In this document: one piece after another, positions 22,228-33,300 of the stretch
How positions within the stretch are numbered: the stretch's first letter is position 1
How the letters are laid out: each line of letters begins with the position of its first letter
Assembly: GCF_029227915.1 (NCBI RefSeq)
Contig: NC_079877.1
Coordinates: forward strand, 13,641,351-13,701,350
Reading direction: 5' to 3'
DNA from: Hydractinia symbiolongicarpus
Lineage: Eukaryota; Cnidaria; Hydrozoa; Anthoathecata; Hydractiniidae
DNA: 60,000 nt
Position numbers and translations under genes: made by a program
Notes under the pieces: generated by a model
The model's input: the letters and a program-made list of their open reading frames with translations, nothing else
Told to the model about the DNA's origin: nothing
Databases searched by the model: none

Positions 22228-23619
22228 TCAATTAGTTTTTTGGAAGATGACCTTTGCACAATTCCACAGAACAAGCACTACAAAAGCTACAATCTCCATA
22301 ATTGTTAAAATAGAAAAACCACACCATAAACCTAGGTGACCCCCAATATCTGCTAAAAGATTTTCCCAGTGGTAGAGTAATTTGTCTTCTGTAATTTCGA
22401 CTTCGGTGGATTTTGAGTAGATGTAAATATTTAGCCTTTCGTTGGCTTCATCATCATCTTTATTGTAAAAGAAAAACCCTGATGATCTTGAAACAGTATA
22501 GTATGTTTCCTCACAAGGAAATTTACATTGTGCGAAACATTGGTTGTCAACACTCTTTAACCCAATCGAGACATTAAGCAAACAAGGGAAATCTATATTG
22601 CTGCATAAGCGATAATGTTGTTTATTCAAATCATCAGTCGTACAGTTACAGGCATTGATAAATTCATCGTGATAACAACGTTCTCTGCAAATTTTTTCAG
22701 AATACTTTGTTACTTTATTTTGAGGATTAAGATTACTGAAATATTCAGTAAAATTTTTTATGCAACTGTTGTTGTTAAAAGGATCTATTCTTATCCTTTT
22801 CTTTTTTTGGAACGCAACATAATGTTCCATACCAGGTTTTAACATAACACTTTTGTAATACATATCCACGCTATGTTCTTGACTTCCAACAAACAGTAAA
22901 ACACCTATAGCATCTGCAATTCCTGGTATGTATTGTTTCCTGTTGATAGAGATAGTTATATATAATCCATTGTCAAAACCAGGCTTTCCTCTTGTTAGTT
23001 CAATGTCGTTTCCATCTTGGTCAAACCCAGTGTTGTAGGCAAAACAATTTCCATACTTAAAATGCCAAAATTTTCTCCAATTTCTTGACTTTTTGCAATC
23101 ATAAAGCTGTGAATATGTACAAGACAATATTGTATCGTTAAAAGTGTTTCCATATCGAAAAAGAACAGACCCATTCTGTCCTCTAATTATACTCATGCCT
23201 AGGTAACTATGCATATACAAGCTAAACCTTGCTTTCAATGAAGAACGAGCTTCGTGGAGCAATTCTTTTATCTTTGATTGCTGTGGTCTAAATGCACTAG
23301 TGTTTAGCAAGTCATCGAATTTGTCTTTAAGAATAGGGTTTTGATTACTTATTGCAACAAGTGGGAATGTTTGTACAGCTTCTTTTTGCACCCAAAGTTT
23401 TGTCGCCACTGGTTTCCCTCGATATTGCATAATCAACAGTTGACCTTGATACCATGCTACTGCAAGACAGGCGATAATTACACATATCCAAAATACCTTG
23501 GCAAAACGATTTTTTGATAATGAGACTTGCAAAAAGCCATGTGCTGTTGTATTTTGAGCAAATTGTTTAAATTCTTTCGAGAAATGTTTTCTTTCATATT
23601 TTTTGTGAGTTTCTGTCAT
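22228..23619 (-). CDS. DEG/ENaC family sodium channel subunit, paralogue 1 (463 aa)
   Basis: Single uninterrupted frame with a real ATG. The order is typical of DEG/ENaC channels: a short cytosolic N-terminus with the conserved His-Gly (TTAHGF, residues 24-29), membrane segment 1 (about 42-57), a large cysteine-rich extracellular domain with many N-glycosylation sequons, and membrane segment 2 (about 430-455) preceded by LLADIGGHLGLWCGFS. GFS at 434-436 occupies the G-x-S selectivity filter. Such channels form trimers in the plasma membrane; in Hydra the related HyNaC subunits are opened by RFamide neuropeptides, but the ligand here is unknown. It differs from its two window paralogues by a cysteine (C433) just before the filter. 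It looks functional: no stop, full family length. Very high similarity to the genes at 25091 and 35145 shows recent local duplication. Confidence 0.92.
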   Translation of the reverse strand: MTETHKKYERKHFSKEFKQFAQNTTAHGFLQVSLSKNRFAKVFWICVIIACLAVAWYQGQLLIMQYRGKPVATKLWVQKEAVQTFPLVAISNQNPILKDKFDDLLNTSAFRPQQSKIKELLHEARSSLKARFSLYMHSYLGMSIIRGQNGSVLFRYGNTFNDTILSCTYSQLYDCKKSRNWRKFWHFKYGNCFAYNTGFDQDGNDIELTRGKPGFDNGLYITISINRKQYIPGIADAIGVLLFVGSQEHSVDMYYKSVMLKPGMEHYVAFQKKKRIRIDPFNNNSCIKNFTEYFSNLNPQNKVTKYSEKICRERCYHDEFINACNCTTDDLNKQHYRLCSNIDFPCLLNVSIGLKSVDNQCFAQCKFPCEETYYTVSRSSGFFFYNKDDDEANERLNIYIYSKSTEVEITEDKLLYHWENLLADIGGHLGLWCGFSILTIMEIVAFVVLVLWNCAKVIFQKTN

Positions 23620-25090
23620 AGTGAATTCATCATAGTGCTATAAAAAAAAAATAATTTTGTAAAATTGAGCGACCTATTGCATTTGCAAATTTTTCAATTA
23701 TTAAATTGAATCTTGCATCTGTTTATGAAACCAATTACATGTCTGCGTAACTAATTTGAATCCTTTTCTTAACCCTTTGTTATAGCTTTCTTTATGCCCG
23801 GTATTTTTGTTTTTTTATTTAATCCAACCTTGTATGGGAGTATAATGAATGTCTAACCATTGATATTTTTTTATTTGTCTTTAGACCTATTCAGAAAAAC
23901 AAATTTTCAATTACACGCCTTAAAAAAGAATCCCCCCTACTTTATATAAGAGATTCGTGCAGAGACAAAAATAATCAACAGTTGTGCCTAGTTGTTTTTA
24001 TGAAAGTCTAATAAAAGTTTTTTTATAGTAAGTCTTAATCGCTGTTTTTTTGACTTGCACATTGGAATTTTTGGTTGTTTTTTTTTACCTTTTTAACCAT
24101 TTATATTTTATACTAAAGGATAAGGTAAGTTTTGGGAAGTTGCACTCATGTTGGTCCCACATAGCCCCAGTTATTGATACGGGAGTTGACGCCTGTTATT
24201 CTCATCTAAATCTGTGCTTATTAAACTGCAATGACATCACACTTGTAATTATTACATTGTTTTTTATGGTATCGGTACAAATTTCTGAGTGGGTTCATTA
24301 ATACTGAAGCTCAAAGTGAGAAAAAACATACATGGAAACACGTACTAATTTAGATTAAAATCCTTTTAAAATTTTATTGAAGGTCTAATAATTATTGGAG
24401 TGTCGAATTTTCCAATAAATATTTTTTCTCAAGATGATTCTTTTTAAAGAAAAAGCTAGTACCTTTTGGCTTATTGAAAGAACAATGGAGCTATGGTTTC
24501 AATTCTAAATTGTTTAAACACTTTACAAGATTGGTTTCTTATCAACTTTATGTTAACATTACATTAAATCAGGTTCGTGTAAGAATTTATTGTAATCTAG
24601 CCTGTGGAAAAATCCATAGAAATTCGACTGTGTACTACTTACAGGTGCCACTTGTTGATCAAAGAATACATGTGTGCAGTAAATGCTCCAATAAATGCCC
24701 AGTCTCTATTAAATGATCTTCTTAATAAACGTTTCATCAAAAATATGAATAATTAATAAACGCCCAGGGTGTTTATTACAGCATTAACAGTATTTCAACT
24801 TTTAATAAGAAAATAATTCAAGTCCCCCTATCAACTGAAAAGCCTGGGCTACACAAGGACTATCAATATCTATCTTGTTTACTAACCAAATTTATATAAT
24901 AGCCAACGAAATTATACAGTTTCAAAAAGAAATTGGGGGGAGGTTGGTTTTGGCTTGTTTGTGGTTTTAATAGTTATGGAAAGCAATATTTATTTTATTT
25001 TAATTTATTGACATAGTACAATCAAATTATCAGTTATCCCACGAAGCATGATTTTTTTAAATAATACAATTGCCCAATCTGCGTCTTTTT
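23620..25090. other. Spacer between DEG/ENaC paralogues 1 and 2
   Basis: AT-rich, no gene recognised. It should contain the promoter of the minus-strand gene at 22228-23619, but no clear element is visible. Short open frames here lack any family resemblance. Confidence 0.5.
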
Positions 25091-26497
25091 TTAGTCATTT
25101 TTTCCAGTAATAAGCCCTGCACAGTTCCCCATGACAAACACACAAAAAAAAAGCACTTCCATGAGCGTTAAAATGGAAAAACCACCCCATAATCCAAGAT
25201 GTCCTCCAAGATCTGCCACTAGATTTTCCCATTGGTAAAGTAATTTGTCTTCAGTAACTTCAACTTCAGAGGATTTTGAGTAGATGCAAACACTCAATTT
25301 GTCATTTGTTGCTTTGTCTTTGCCATAATCAAAATAAAATGCTGAATCTCGTAGAACATTGTAGTATGTTTCTTCACATGGAAATTTGCACTGTGCAAGA
25401 CATTCATTACTGATGTTCTTTAACCCAATAGCAACATTTAGCAAACACGGAAAGTCTGCATGGGTGCACACTGGATTATTTTTTGTGTACGCAACATCTG
25501 TTGTACAGTTACAGGCATTAATAAAATTAAAATCATAACAAAAATCTCTGCAAATCCGCATGGAATATTTTGTTATTTTTGTTTGAGCATTGAGAGGGCT
25601 GAAATATTCTGTAAAATCTTTTATGCAACTGTTGTTGTTAAAAGGATCCACTCTTATCTTTTTCTTCTTTTGATAGGCTGCATAATGTACAAGGCCAGGT
25701 TTTAGCAATATATTATTGTAAAATATATCTTCCATTTGCTCTTGGCTTCCAATGTACACCACAGCACTAACACCCTCTGCAATTTCTGGCATGTATTGTT
25801 TTAGATTTAAAGAAATGTCAAGATTTAATCCGTTATCGAAACCGGGTTTCGCCTTTATTGTTTCTATTTCATTTCCATCTTGATCAAATCCAGTGTTAAA
25901 AGCAAAACAGTTTCCATATTTAAAATGCCAAAACTGTCTCCATTGTTTTAAGTTTTTGCAATTATAAAATTGTGAATATGTACAAGACAATATTGTGTCG
26001 TTAAAAGTGTTTCCATATTGGAAAACAGCAGACCCATTTTGTGCCGCGATCATACTCATACCTTGGAATATGTGCCCAAACAGTAAATATTTCAATTCTT
26101 GAGAAAAAAGAGCTTTACTAAACAATTCTTTGATTGTTGACTGCTGTTGCCTGAATGCAGTTGTATTGAGTAAGTCAAGAAATTTGTCTTTAAGAATGGG
26201 GTTTTGGTTACATATTGCAACAAGTGGAAATGTTTGCACAGCTTCTTTCTGCACCCAAATTTTTGTCGCCACTGGTTTTTCTAGATATTGAATAATCAGC
26301 TGTCGACCTTGATACCATGCTATTGCAAGACAGGTGATGATCACACATATCCAAAATACCTTGACGAAACGATTTTTTGATAATGAAACTTGCAAAAAGC
26401 CATGCGCTGATGTATTCTCAGCAAAATGTTCAAATGCTTTTTTTACACGTGATGTGTTTTTCATTTCACAAGGTGTATTAGTGTTCTCTAGAGTCAT
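25091..26497 (-). CDS. DEG/ENaC family sodium channel subunit, paralogue 2 (468 aa)
   Basis: Intact single frame with ATG start. The N-terminal His-Gly motif (TSAHGF) is followed by membrane segment 1 (KVFWICVIITCLAIAWYQG), a cysteine-rich ectodomain with shared blocks (LWVQKEAVQTFPLVA-type, NTFNDTILSCTYSQ, DPFNNNSCIK, CKFPCEETYY), and membrane segment 2 after LVADLGGHLGLWGGFS (filter GFS at 439-441). The ectodomain differs clearly from paralogue 1 around the stretch before RIDPFNNN and near the DSAFYF segment, while both membrane segments are nearly the same; this suggests divergence of the ligand-binding or assembly surface. Same orientation as paralogue 1, 1.5 kb apart. No intron is needed to reach full length. 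Confidence 0.92.
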   Translation of the reverse strand: MTLENTNTPCEMKNTSRVKKAFEHFAENTSAHGFLQVSLSKNRFVKVFWICVIITCLAIAWYQGRQLIIQYLEKPVATKIWVQKEAVQTFPLVAICNQNPILKDKFLDLLNTTAFRQQQSTIKELFSKALFSQELKYLLFGHIFQGMSMIAAQNGSAVFQYGNTFNDTILSCTYSQFYNCKNLKQWRQFWHFKYGNCFAFNTGFDQDGNEIETIKAKPGFDNGLNLDISLNLKQYMPEIAEGVSAVVYIGSQEQMEDIFYNNILLKPGLVHYAAYQKKKKIRVDPFNNNSCIKDFTEYFSPLNAQTKITKYSMRICRDFCYDFNFINACNCTTDVAYTKNNPVCTHADFPCLLNVAIGLKNISNECLAQCKFPCEETYYNVLRDSAFYFDYGKDKATNDKLSVCIYSKSSEVEVTEDKLLYQWENLVADLGGHLGLWGGFSILTLMEVLFFCVFVMGNCAGLITGKND

Positions 26498-26934
26498 ATT
26501 TTTTATCCACCAACAAGCTTTAACTCCAAATGAATAATGAATCTCTTACTGTTACTTGATAAAGATATTGCGATTTGCACCTGTGTGTAAAAATTCTTTG
26601 TTGTGTTTAATGTATAATTATTAGATTATATTGTGGCATAGTTGGGGGTATTTTATATTTTTGAAAAGTTACTTAATTCTTTTGTAGTATATCTTTGTTC
26701 CACTTTTTATTGGTTCAGAAAACATAAAATAGCTTTCGACCATCTGTTGCAGTATCTGCTAAATTATTTTCATTTTATTGTAGCTCAACCAATTCCTTTT
26801 CGTGTTGCCATTGATAGGAGTATCTTGTTTGTTCTTTTTTTTCAAAAAGTTACAACATGCTTCTCACAAGGAAAAAATATCTTTTTTAAAGTTTACAACC
26901 TTGTACCAAGTCTCATTTTTTTCTGTAAATGTGA
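26498..26934. other. Spacer upstream of DEG/ENaC paralogue 2
   Basis: AT-rich, no recognised gene. It ends at the decayed CEP162 exon 12 copies. A 111-codon frame on the plus strand (26642-26977) runs into the repeat and is not supported. Confidence 0.45.
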
Positions 26935-27130
26935 CAAGTTAGCAAGCAGTTCAAAGAGGTATGCTCCTCTTGGATAATGACCAGAGGCAGATGTCAAAGC
27001 AGAGATATTTTGTCCAAAATTCTAGCTAACAGCAAGTTAGCAAGCAGTTCAAAGTGGTATGCTCCTCTTGGATAAAGACCAGAGGCAGATGTCAAAGCAG
27101 AGATATTTTGTCCAAAATTCTAGCTAACAG
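26935..27130 (+). pseudogene. Two tandem decayed copies of CEP162 exon 12
   Basis: Two 98-bp direct repeats (26935-27032 and 27033-27130) each match the real exon 12 (47430-47579). The shared core is AAGC(C/A)AGCA(A/G)TTCAAAG, then (T/A)GGT(A/G)TGCTC, TCTTGGATAAAGA and GATGT(T/C)AAA. The translated block KPAIQSGVLFLDKDQKHDVK is recognisable but disrupted by a stop in the first codons (TTAG) and by TAA/TGA changes. The two copies are almost identical, so this tandem doubling is younger than the exon's decay. They share TGTCCAAAATT...AGCT at their 3' ends with the third copy at 33193-33300. Confidence 0.8.
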
Positions 27131-27134
27131 AAAC

Positions 27135-27330
27135 TAATTTGCTGAAAAGATTGGGGTTTAAATGTTTTTTGATGACGTCATCAGCCACTCTGTTCCAAAA
27201 CGAGTTAGTTGACCCATCTTTAGGAAGTTAGTCCTATTTTGGTCCCAAGTTATTTCGCCTTAAAATTAAAAGTGCAATGCAATGGTACATTTTCTTTATT
27301 GCATTGGCGTCAGTCAAAATGCATTGTTAT
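27135..27330 (-). mobile_element. Helitron-like fragment
   Basis: The stretch GGGGTTTAAATGTTTTTTGA, then TGACGTCATCA, ...TTTTGGTCCCAAGTTATTTCG and AAAAGTGCAATGCAATGG follows the middle part of the tandem units at 37215-40021 in the same orientation. Both ends are missing. It separates the CEP162 exon 12 scraps from the LINE fragment. Confidence 0.6.
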
Positions 27331-27424
27331 CATGCTGTAAGTTAGAAAGTTAACAAAAAAGACCTAGAACACATCTACTTTCCCTGTCAAGACAGACACA
27401 TAACTTTCGTATTGTTATAATAGA

Positions 27425-28990
27425 TTCTTAACACTCCTGTGTTCTTCCTGGCGTCCTATTCTATGGTTGGATAGAGTATATTAATGACCCTCTTCCAATC
27501 TGATCTAAACTCAAATTCCTCCGCATCAACTCTGTCCTTATTACCCCTGTCATATTTTTCTTGGTTTCTCTCCGGGCTTTGCCCCAGCAATGCTATTTTT
27601 CCAAGTGTCCCAACCAACATAGCATTTTAATGCTATAGATACCTAACCTGCTTCTTAGCTCATCTGAACTCTTTCTGTCTCTCAGACTGCCGTTACACAT
27701 CCACCTGATCGTTATCATATTCCTTTTAAAACAGGTCAAGATCTTCATGCTTCACTGCCCATGTCTCACTACCATACAACATAACACTTCTTACACAGGC
27801 CTCATACAACCTACCTTTTACCTCAATTGACAAGACTCTGCTAGTCAACAAAGAAAGTAACTCTCTGAACTTTTTCTAAGCAGAACCTACCCTGCAAGTA
27901 ACACCCCTTCAACACCCAACATATTACCTAAGTAACAAGTTCTCAACTATATCTAACGAGCCACTGTTGTACATCAATAAAGCTAGAAATACTTCATTGT
28001 CTATAATGTCACCTTTGCAACACTTACATACAAACTGAATGTCACCTCTTAAACTTCCTGCAATACCACTGCACTTCTTATGTACCCAATGCTTACAAGT
28101 CTGAAAAAAAATTGAGTTACTATCAACCCCGTTTCTGCAAACTCCACAAGGCCACATTCCCACTACAAGGTTATACTTGGCTTTAATGCTACTAATCATG
28201 ATTTTAGACTTTGCTGCATTCACTCTTGACCCTTTCTCTTCTATTCCTTTCTTCCATTGACTTTGCTATGAGAAGCAAATCATCCACATATAATAACTCC
28301 CATGGACAACCTGTTCTGAACTCCATTGACGGCCTTACTAAGACTAAACAAAAGACTATGTACCCTGATGTACACCAGCGGTAATTGCAGTGCATACACT
28401 GTACCATCTAGCCACTCTTCAACACCTAATTTTCTCATAGCCTACCAAATACATTTCACCAATCTGTCAAAAGCTTTTTCTAAAAAGGCAAAATTGAGAT
28501 TCTATCTCTTTCCTAAATACTTTCCTGAAGCTGTTTAGATAAAAATTTTGCATCTGTAGTGCCACACCCTGAAACAAAACTAAATTGCAGCTATATCAGT
28601 TCTTTTTCTAAGTAACTTATCAATCACTCTTTCCATAACTTTCATTACTTGAACCAACTTCACTCTCTTTCTAAAGCATCACCCGTGCTCTTGAAACAAT
28701 TCTCTATTACACTTGACTGCCAGTTACTCGAGATAACACCATCCTTTATAATCTAATTAGCAAGACTTGTAATAAACTCAACTCCAGTATATTCAGATGC
28801 TTTAACCTTCACTACCCATTCTGTCTTGATCTGCATAGCTGGCCCTTTTACAACATTATCAGGCAAATTATGTTCATCCCAATCAAACACAGTGTTAAAT
28901 AACCTGACTCTTTCAAGCTAGCTTTTTTTCCTCCTCTATGCTAGTAAAGACACATTCATCCTTACGTATACACTTCTCACCTACAAAATC
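27425..28990 (-). pseudogene. Decayed LINE fragment (reverse transcriptase and C-terminal part)
   Basis: The reverse strand repeats, with many mutations, the sequence of the plus-strand LINE at 31965-33145. Shared blocks are the 3' end with GATCAGATTGG...GGGTCATTAATAT, the MLYG(S/G)ETWAVK block, and the zinc-finger block CGVCRNGVDSNSIFFQTCKH (about 28060-28150). A stretch further 5' than the plus copy keeps (28150-28990) contains decayed reverse-transcriptase blocks such as KAFDRLVKCIW and CGTT. Frameshifts and stops break it throughout. It is a dead copy. Confidence 0.75.
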
Positions 28991-31964
28991 TAACGAATGA
29001 AAAAAAAATTCTTGATTTAACAAGATATCTACATCACTTTTTGTACTTTGTGATTAATGTGATTTTTTTTGTTATGTTTTTGATTGAGCTTATGTGTTAA
29101 AAGAAAGAAGAGACATCAGAAAATATGTTTTGGTGACTGCATTTGTTTTTGTATTGAGATTATAATCATGGACAAAAGGGCTTTTATACAACTATTTTTT
29201 TTAATGAAATATGTTATAACTTTTTCTTTTTTTTGTTGTTTTTTCTTGATAATAGCAACGTTTGTGATAATACTTCAATCAAAAGACTCAAATTAAAAAT
29301 TAAATAGTCATGGTCTTCTTTTTAATTTTTTTTTAAAGCATCTATCAGCGTTTTTTCTTTCTTTCTCTTCTAATTCTTTCAATAGTTAGTTGTAAATCTC
29401 AAACAATTTTGTTGAATATTGAATTTGCATCAATTAATTAATTTAAAAACCCTATCTATTTAAATAAAAATTAAAGTTTAATAAAAAATGTTTGTATAAC
29501 TTTAAAATAAATTAGGAAATAAGATAAAATGAGTAAAACATATTATAAACATTATAAAAAGGGAAAAAACAACGTTTTTACAAACTTTAGAGAAAATATA
29601 TTATACAAATATTTTTTAAGTAGAGCGTTTTTTAAAAAAAAATGAAGCAGAGTGACAGAGATCTGAATAAGAGCATTTTGACCATATGTCTTTGGTGGAA
29701 AATAATAAGTATGGACCCATCAATATTTTGATTCTTCTTATCTGACTGCTATAAAATTCGAAATCTTTAAACATCCAAGAGTCTTCCATTAACAAATTTG
29801 TCAAAGACAACATTAGAATACATGAAATCATTTTGAAATTTTTGTCACTAGTTAATGAATCACCTAATATGTTTTTTACATTCAAAACCATTTGGTTGAG
29901 CCTGGAGTTTCCTGAAATTTTAACCTCTTGTTTCATATATATGAACATTTGTTATTTTTTCATACATATTTTTTCTGCTTATACATATGATATAGGGCAA
30001 CATGTTGTATACATTTTTTTCACGAAAAAACATTTTAAATCCATCAATTAAAAATGATTATTCAGTAAACATAAAAATGTTAAAATCACGTAGCCAATAC
30101 TCTTAATAATATTCAATGAAAACATAAACAATACCATTATTTTGATCAGCATTCCAAGCTCCTTTTATTAGAAGCATCAAAAAAGAATGTATGCGGCTTG
30201 CTAGCAACATCTACATATCTTCTCAACTATTTTTTGGGCATGTGAACGAAAATATGGTGCAACCGTTAACTACTTTTCATATTTTCGTCAGTCCATTTCA
30301 TTCTTAGTTATTTTGTTATTTTGTTGGGTATTGAACTTCTTGCACATCAAAAGGAATTAATCTTAATCTAGTGAGACTAAAAGTTTGTCTTACTGTCCTC
30401 ACACTAAAAGGAACCAAGAAGTCTATAAATTAGGGTTGGGAAGTCATCACAGATGTTTTTGTTCACACTTCCTTCATCTTTTTATGAACAAAGCATTTGT
30501 CTTTAGGCGAATAAACATTACCAAAGCTTGGTGCAAAAAAAAGCAAGAATTTTTAACACCAACAAATTTGTAATTTTTTTAGTTTTCCAATAAAATATAA
30601 AGTTTACGAGCAAGCGAGCTACCAAACAATTCCACCATTGAAAACCAAAACCAAGCGAATTAGATATATATTTAATGCTTTTTTTTCTAGCAATATAGTT
30701 AATCAACCAAATGAAAGAATGATGCGCAATGTATCGCGATTAAAAAGGAGTTCAGGAGAAACTGAAATTGAGCTATATATTTGCTGACAACCCAGGGTTA
30801 TTAAACTGGAAAAAATAAATGATAGAATTTAAAACATACTGTGAAAACACAGATAAAACAAGAAGACTCTCCTCTTCACCATCTGCAACAGATGACTATC
30901 CTCTGATCCCAGTGGCCCTATTCCGCAATTAATTAATTAAATTTCTTCATCAGTCGCAAAGATAAAATTGTCTCACCTTTCCCTCCAGTAGATTTTCGTA
31001 CTGAAAATTGTCAACCTAGAACCAAGCACAGGCTGATAAGTTAAGTTACCTCGCTGTTCTCATATCGAAAAAATCCAAATGTTCCTGCGATTAAAGATAA
31101 AAAATCGCAACAGATATGTTCTTCACAACCAACCCATGTTTTCACAAAATACACGTTTAGGAAGAATGAACATTTCTAAAACTCAGTACAAAAAAAATAG
31201 GAAAAGTAGCAAATATAAAGTTAGGGTAGTCTACGCATGATACAAGAATTTTCTTAGGTAAGTGAAAACTTTAACAGGATAAACTTTATTGGTGCTGGTG
31301 TCTATGCCACAGCTTCAAGAGCGTTCATTGACATCAGTTTTTCTTGTAATTATATTAAAACACAAAACATTTTACGAGGGAGCTATTAAAAATTCTCGGA
31401 AACCAACGAATAAGATATATATTTATTGTATTTTCTTGTCGCGATGTGTTGAATGAAGCAGACAAAAATTTTGTTATGTAGTTTTATCCACACGAAAAAC
31501 ATGCTTTTCATGAGGAAAATAAGTTACGCTAAATTCTTCTCACACACTCTATAGCATTCTCTATGAGGGGTCATGTTTAATATAAACATGCATCACGTGA
31601 CAATATGAAAACAAACTATTATTAATTAGGCACTATATTAAGCGACAACCTACGGTTGTTAAGATTGAAAAAATTGAATATTTGAATTTCTGAACATGCC
31701 TAAATTAAACCATACTGTGTAAACACAGATGGAATAAAAATGTCTATTTTAAAAATTTATAATCCTGATTTCAGCCACATATTAGAAAGCACCAAGAAAG
31801 TAAATAAAAGAACAAAATAATAATAAACGGTTTTAAATGAATGAATTTTTGATTTGCTTGTAAAAGTTACATTTCAAATACCAGAGATTTATGTAACAAG
31901 GAGTTAATTGTATAAAATTTTTAAAAAAGATGTTTTTAGAATTGTTTTTTGTTATTAACTGTAG
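28991..31964. other. Duplicated intergenic zone without intact genes
   Basis: Stretches of 29840-30360 match 33420-34410 (the flanks of CEP162 exon 1). Examples are GGTTGAG...GAGTTTCC, TTAACTACTTTTCATATT(T/C)TC and TC(G/A)TCAGTCCATTTCA; exon 1 itself is absent in this copy. A second, shorter direct duplication pairs 30785-30870 with 31640-31740 (GACAACC...GGTTGTTA, CATACTGTG(A/T)AAACACAGAT). No gene is supported; the short open frames are not conserved between copies. Confidence 0.6.
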
Positions 31965-33145
31965 TGGCTGAGTTGAGTGGCTAGTTACGATGGTTCAGTC
32001 TATGTACAGCAATGCTAGAAGTCGTGTCAGGATTAACGATTCACTTAGTGATGAATTTAGTGTAAATGTTGGTGTACATCAGGGTTCTGTACTTAGTCCT
32101 TTGTTGTTTATTCTAGTCTTAGAAGCGCTGTCGATGGAGTTCAGAACAGGTTGTCCATGGGAGTTATTGTATGCAGATGATTTGGTTCTCATAGCAGAGT
32201 CGATGGAAGAATTAGTTGAAAAGTTTGAGAAGTGGAAGAAAGGACTAGAAGAGAAAGGGCTGAAGGTAAACACAGCAAAGTCTAAAGTCATGATAAGTAG
32301 CATTGCAGCCAAGTGTGACCTTGTAGTTGGAAAGTGGCCTTGTGGAGTTTGCAGGAAAGGGGTTGGTAGTAACTCAATTTTTTGTCAGACTTGCAAGCAT
32401 TGGGTACATAAGAAGTGCAGTAGTATTAGTGAAAGGTTAAGAGCTGACATACAGTTTGTATGCAAGCGTTGCAAAGGTGAGATTATAGAGAATGAAGTAT
32501 TTCCAGCTTTAATGATGTACAACAGTGGCTCGTTAGGTGATATGTTGGGCAGTGAAGGGGGTGTTGGAAGAAGTGTTACTTGCAGGATAGGTTCTGCTTG
32601 GAAAAATTTTAGAGAGTTACTTCCTTTATTGACTAGCAGAGTCCTGTCAATTGAGGTAAAAGGTAGGTTGTATGAGGCCTGTGTAAGAAGTGTTATGTTG
32701 TACGGTAGTGAGACATGGGCAGTGAAGCAGGAAGATCTTGACCGTTTAGAAAGGAATGATATGAGAATGGTTAGGTGGATGTGTAATGCCAGTCTGAGAG
32801 ACAGAAAGAGTTCAGATGAGCTAAGAAGCAGGCTAAGTCTCTGTAGAATTAAAGATGTTATCCAGATAAGAAGATTGAATTGGCTGGGGCACTTGGAAAG
32901 AATGGAGGAGGATAATTGGGTAAGAAAGTGTAGAGACTTGATAGTTCCTGGGGCAAAGCCCAGAGGCAGACCGAGAAAGACTTGGCAGGAGGTTATAAGG
33001 ACAGACTTGATAGAGAGGAAGTTGAGTTTAGATCTAACACCGTCTAGATCAGATTGGAAAAGGGTCATTAATATACCCCGTCCAACCCATGCTAGCATGG
33101 AAAACGGACGTTAAGCCGAGAATGATGATGATGATGATGATAAGT
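31965..33145 (+). mobile_element. 5'-truncated LINE with PHD-like zinc finger after the reverse transcriptase
   Basis: The open frame 31990-33114 (374 codons) begins inside the reverse transcriptase: GVHQGSVLSPLLFILVLEAL and the catalytic YADD at residues 61-64. Next comes a C4-H-C3 zinc finger (C118, C121, C132, C135, H140, C143, C158, C161) with the spacing of a PHD finger, then the YEACVRSVMLYGSETWAVK ... RLNWLGHLERM ... GRPRKTW C-terminal region common in animal LINEs. The 3' end carries (GAT)n, a typical LINE tail. The 5' two thirds (endonuclease, fingers, palm) are missing, so it cannot move by itself, but the frame is fully open, which implies recent insertion. It ends 48 bp before a CEP162 exon 12 copy. 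Confidence 0.85.
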
Positions 33146-33192
33146 ACACTTGAAAAGGGTTTGATTTTATTAAGTGTTCTTTCTTTTTTTCT

Positions 33193-33300
33193 TTAGATGT
33201 GACAAGTAAGCCAGCAATTCAAAGTGGTATTATCTTGTTGGATGAAGACCAGAAGCATAATGTTAACACAGGCATAACTTGTCCAAAATTGCAGCTCATA
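33193..33300 (+). pseudogene. Decayed copy of CEP162 exon 12
   Basis: A T-rich tract ending in TTTAG (an old splice acceptor) precedes ATGTGACAAGTAAGCCAGCAATTCAAAGTGG, which matches exon 12 (47430 on). TTGGATGAAGACCAGAAGCA and ATGTTAA follow, then the TGTCCAAAATTGCAGCTCAT end shared with the 26.9-27.1 kb copies. An in-frame TAA and other changes break it. It lies only 660 bp before the start of the real CEP162 gene. Confidence 0.8.

Noticed and set aside
24050-24301. Small plus-strand frame between the channel genes
   Set aside because: Low-complexity hydrophobic translation in AT-rich DNA, no family likeness, no homologous frame beside the other channel copies.
32385-33098. A 237-codon minus-strand frame opposite the LINE
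   Set aside because: Shadow of the plus-strand reverse-transcriptase frame; no family likeness.
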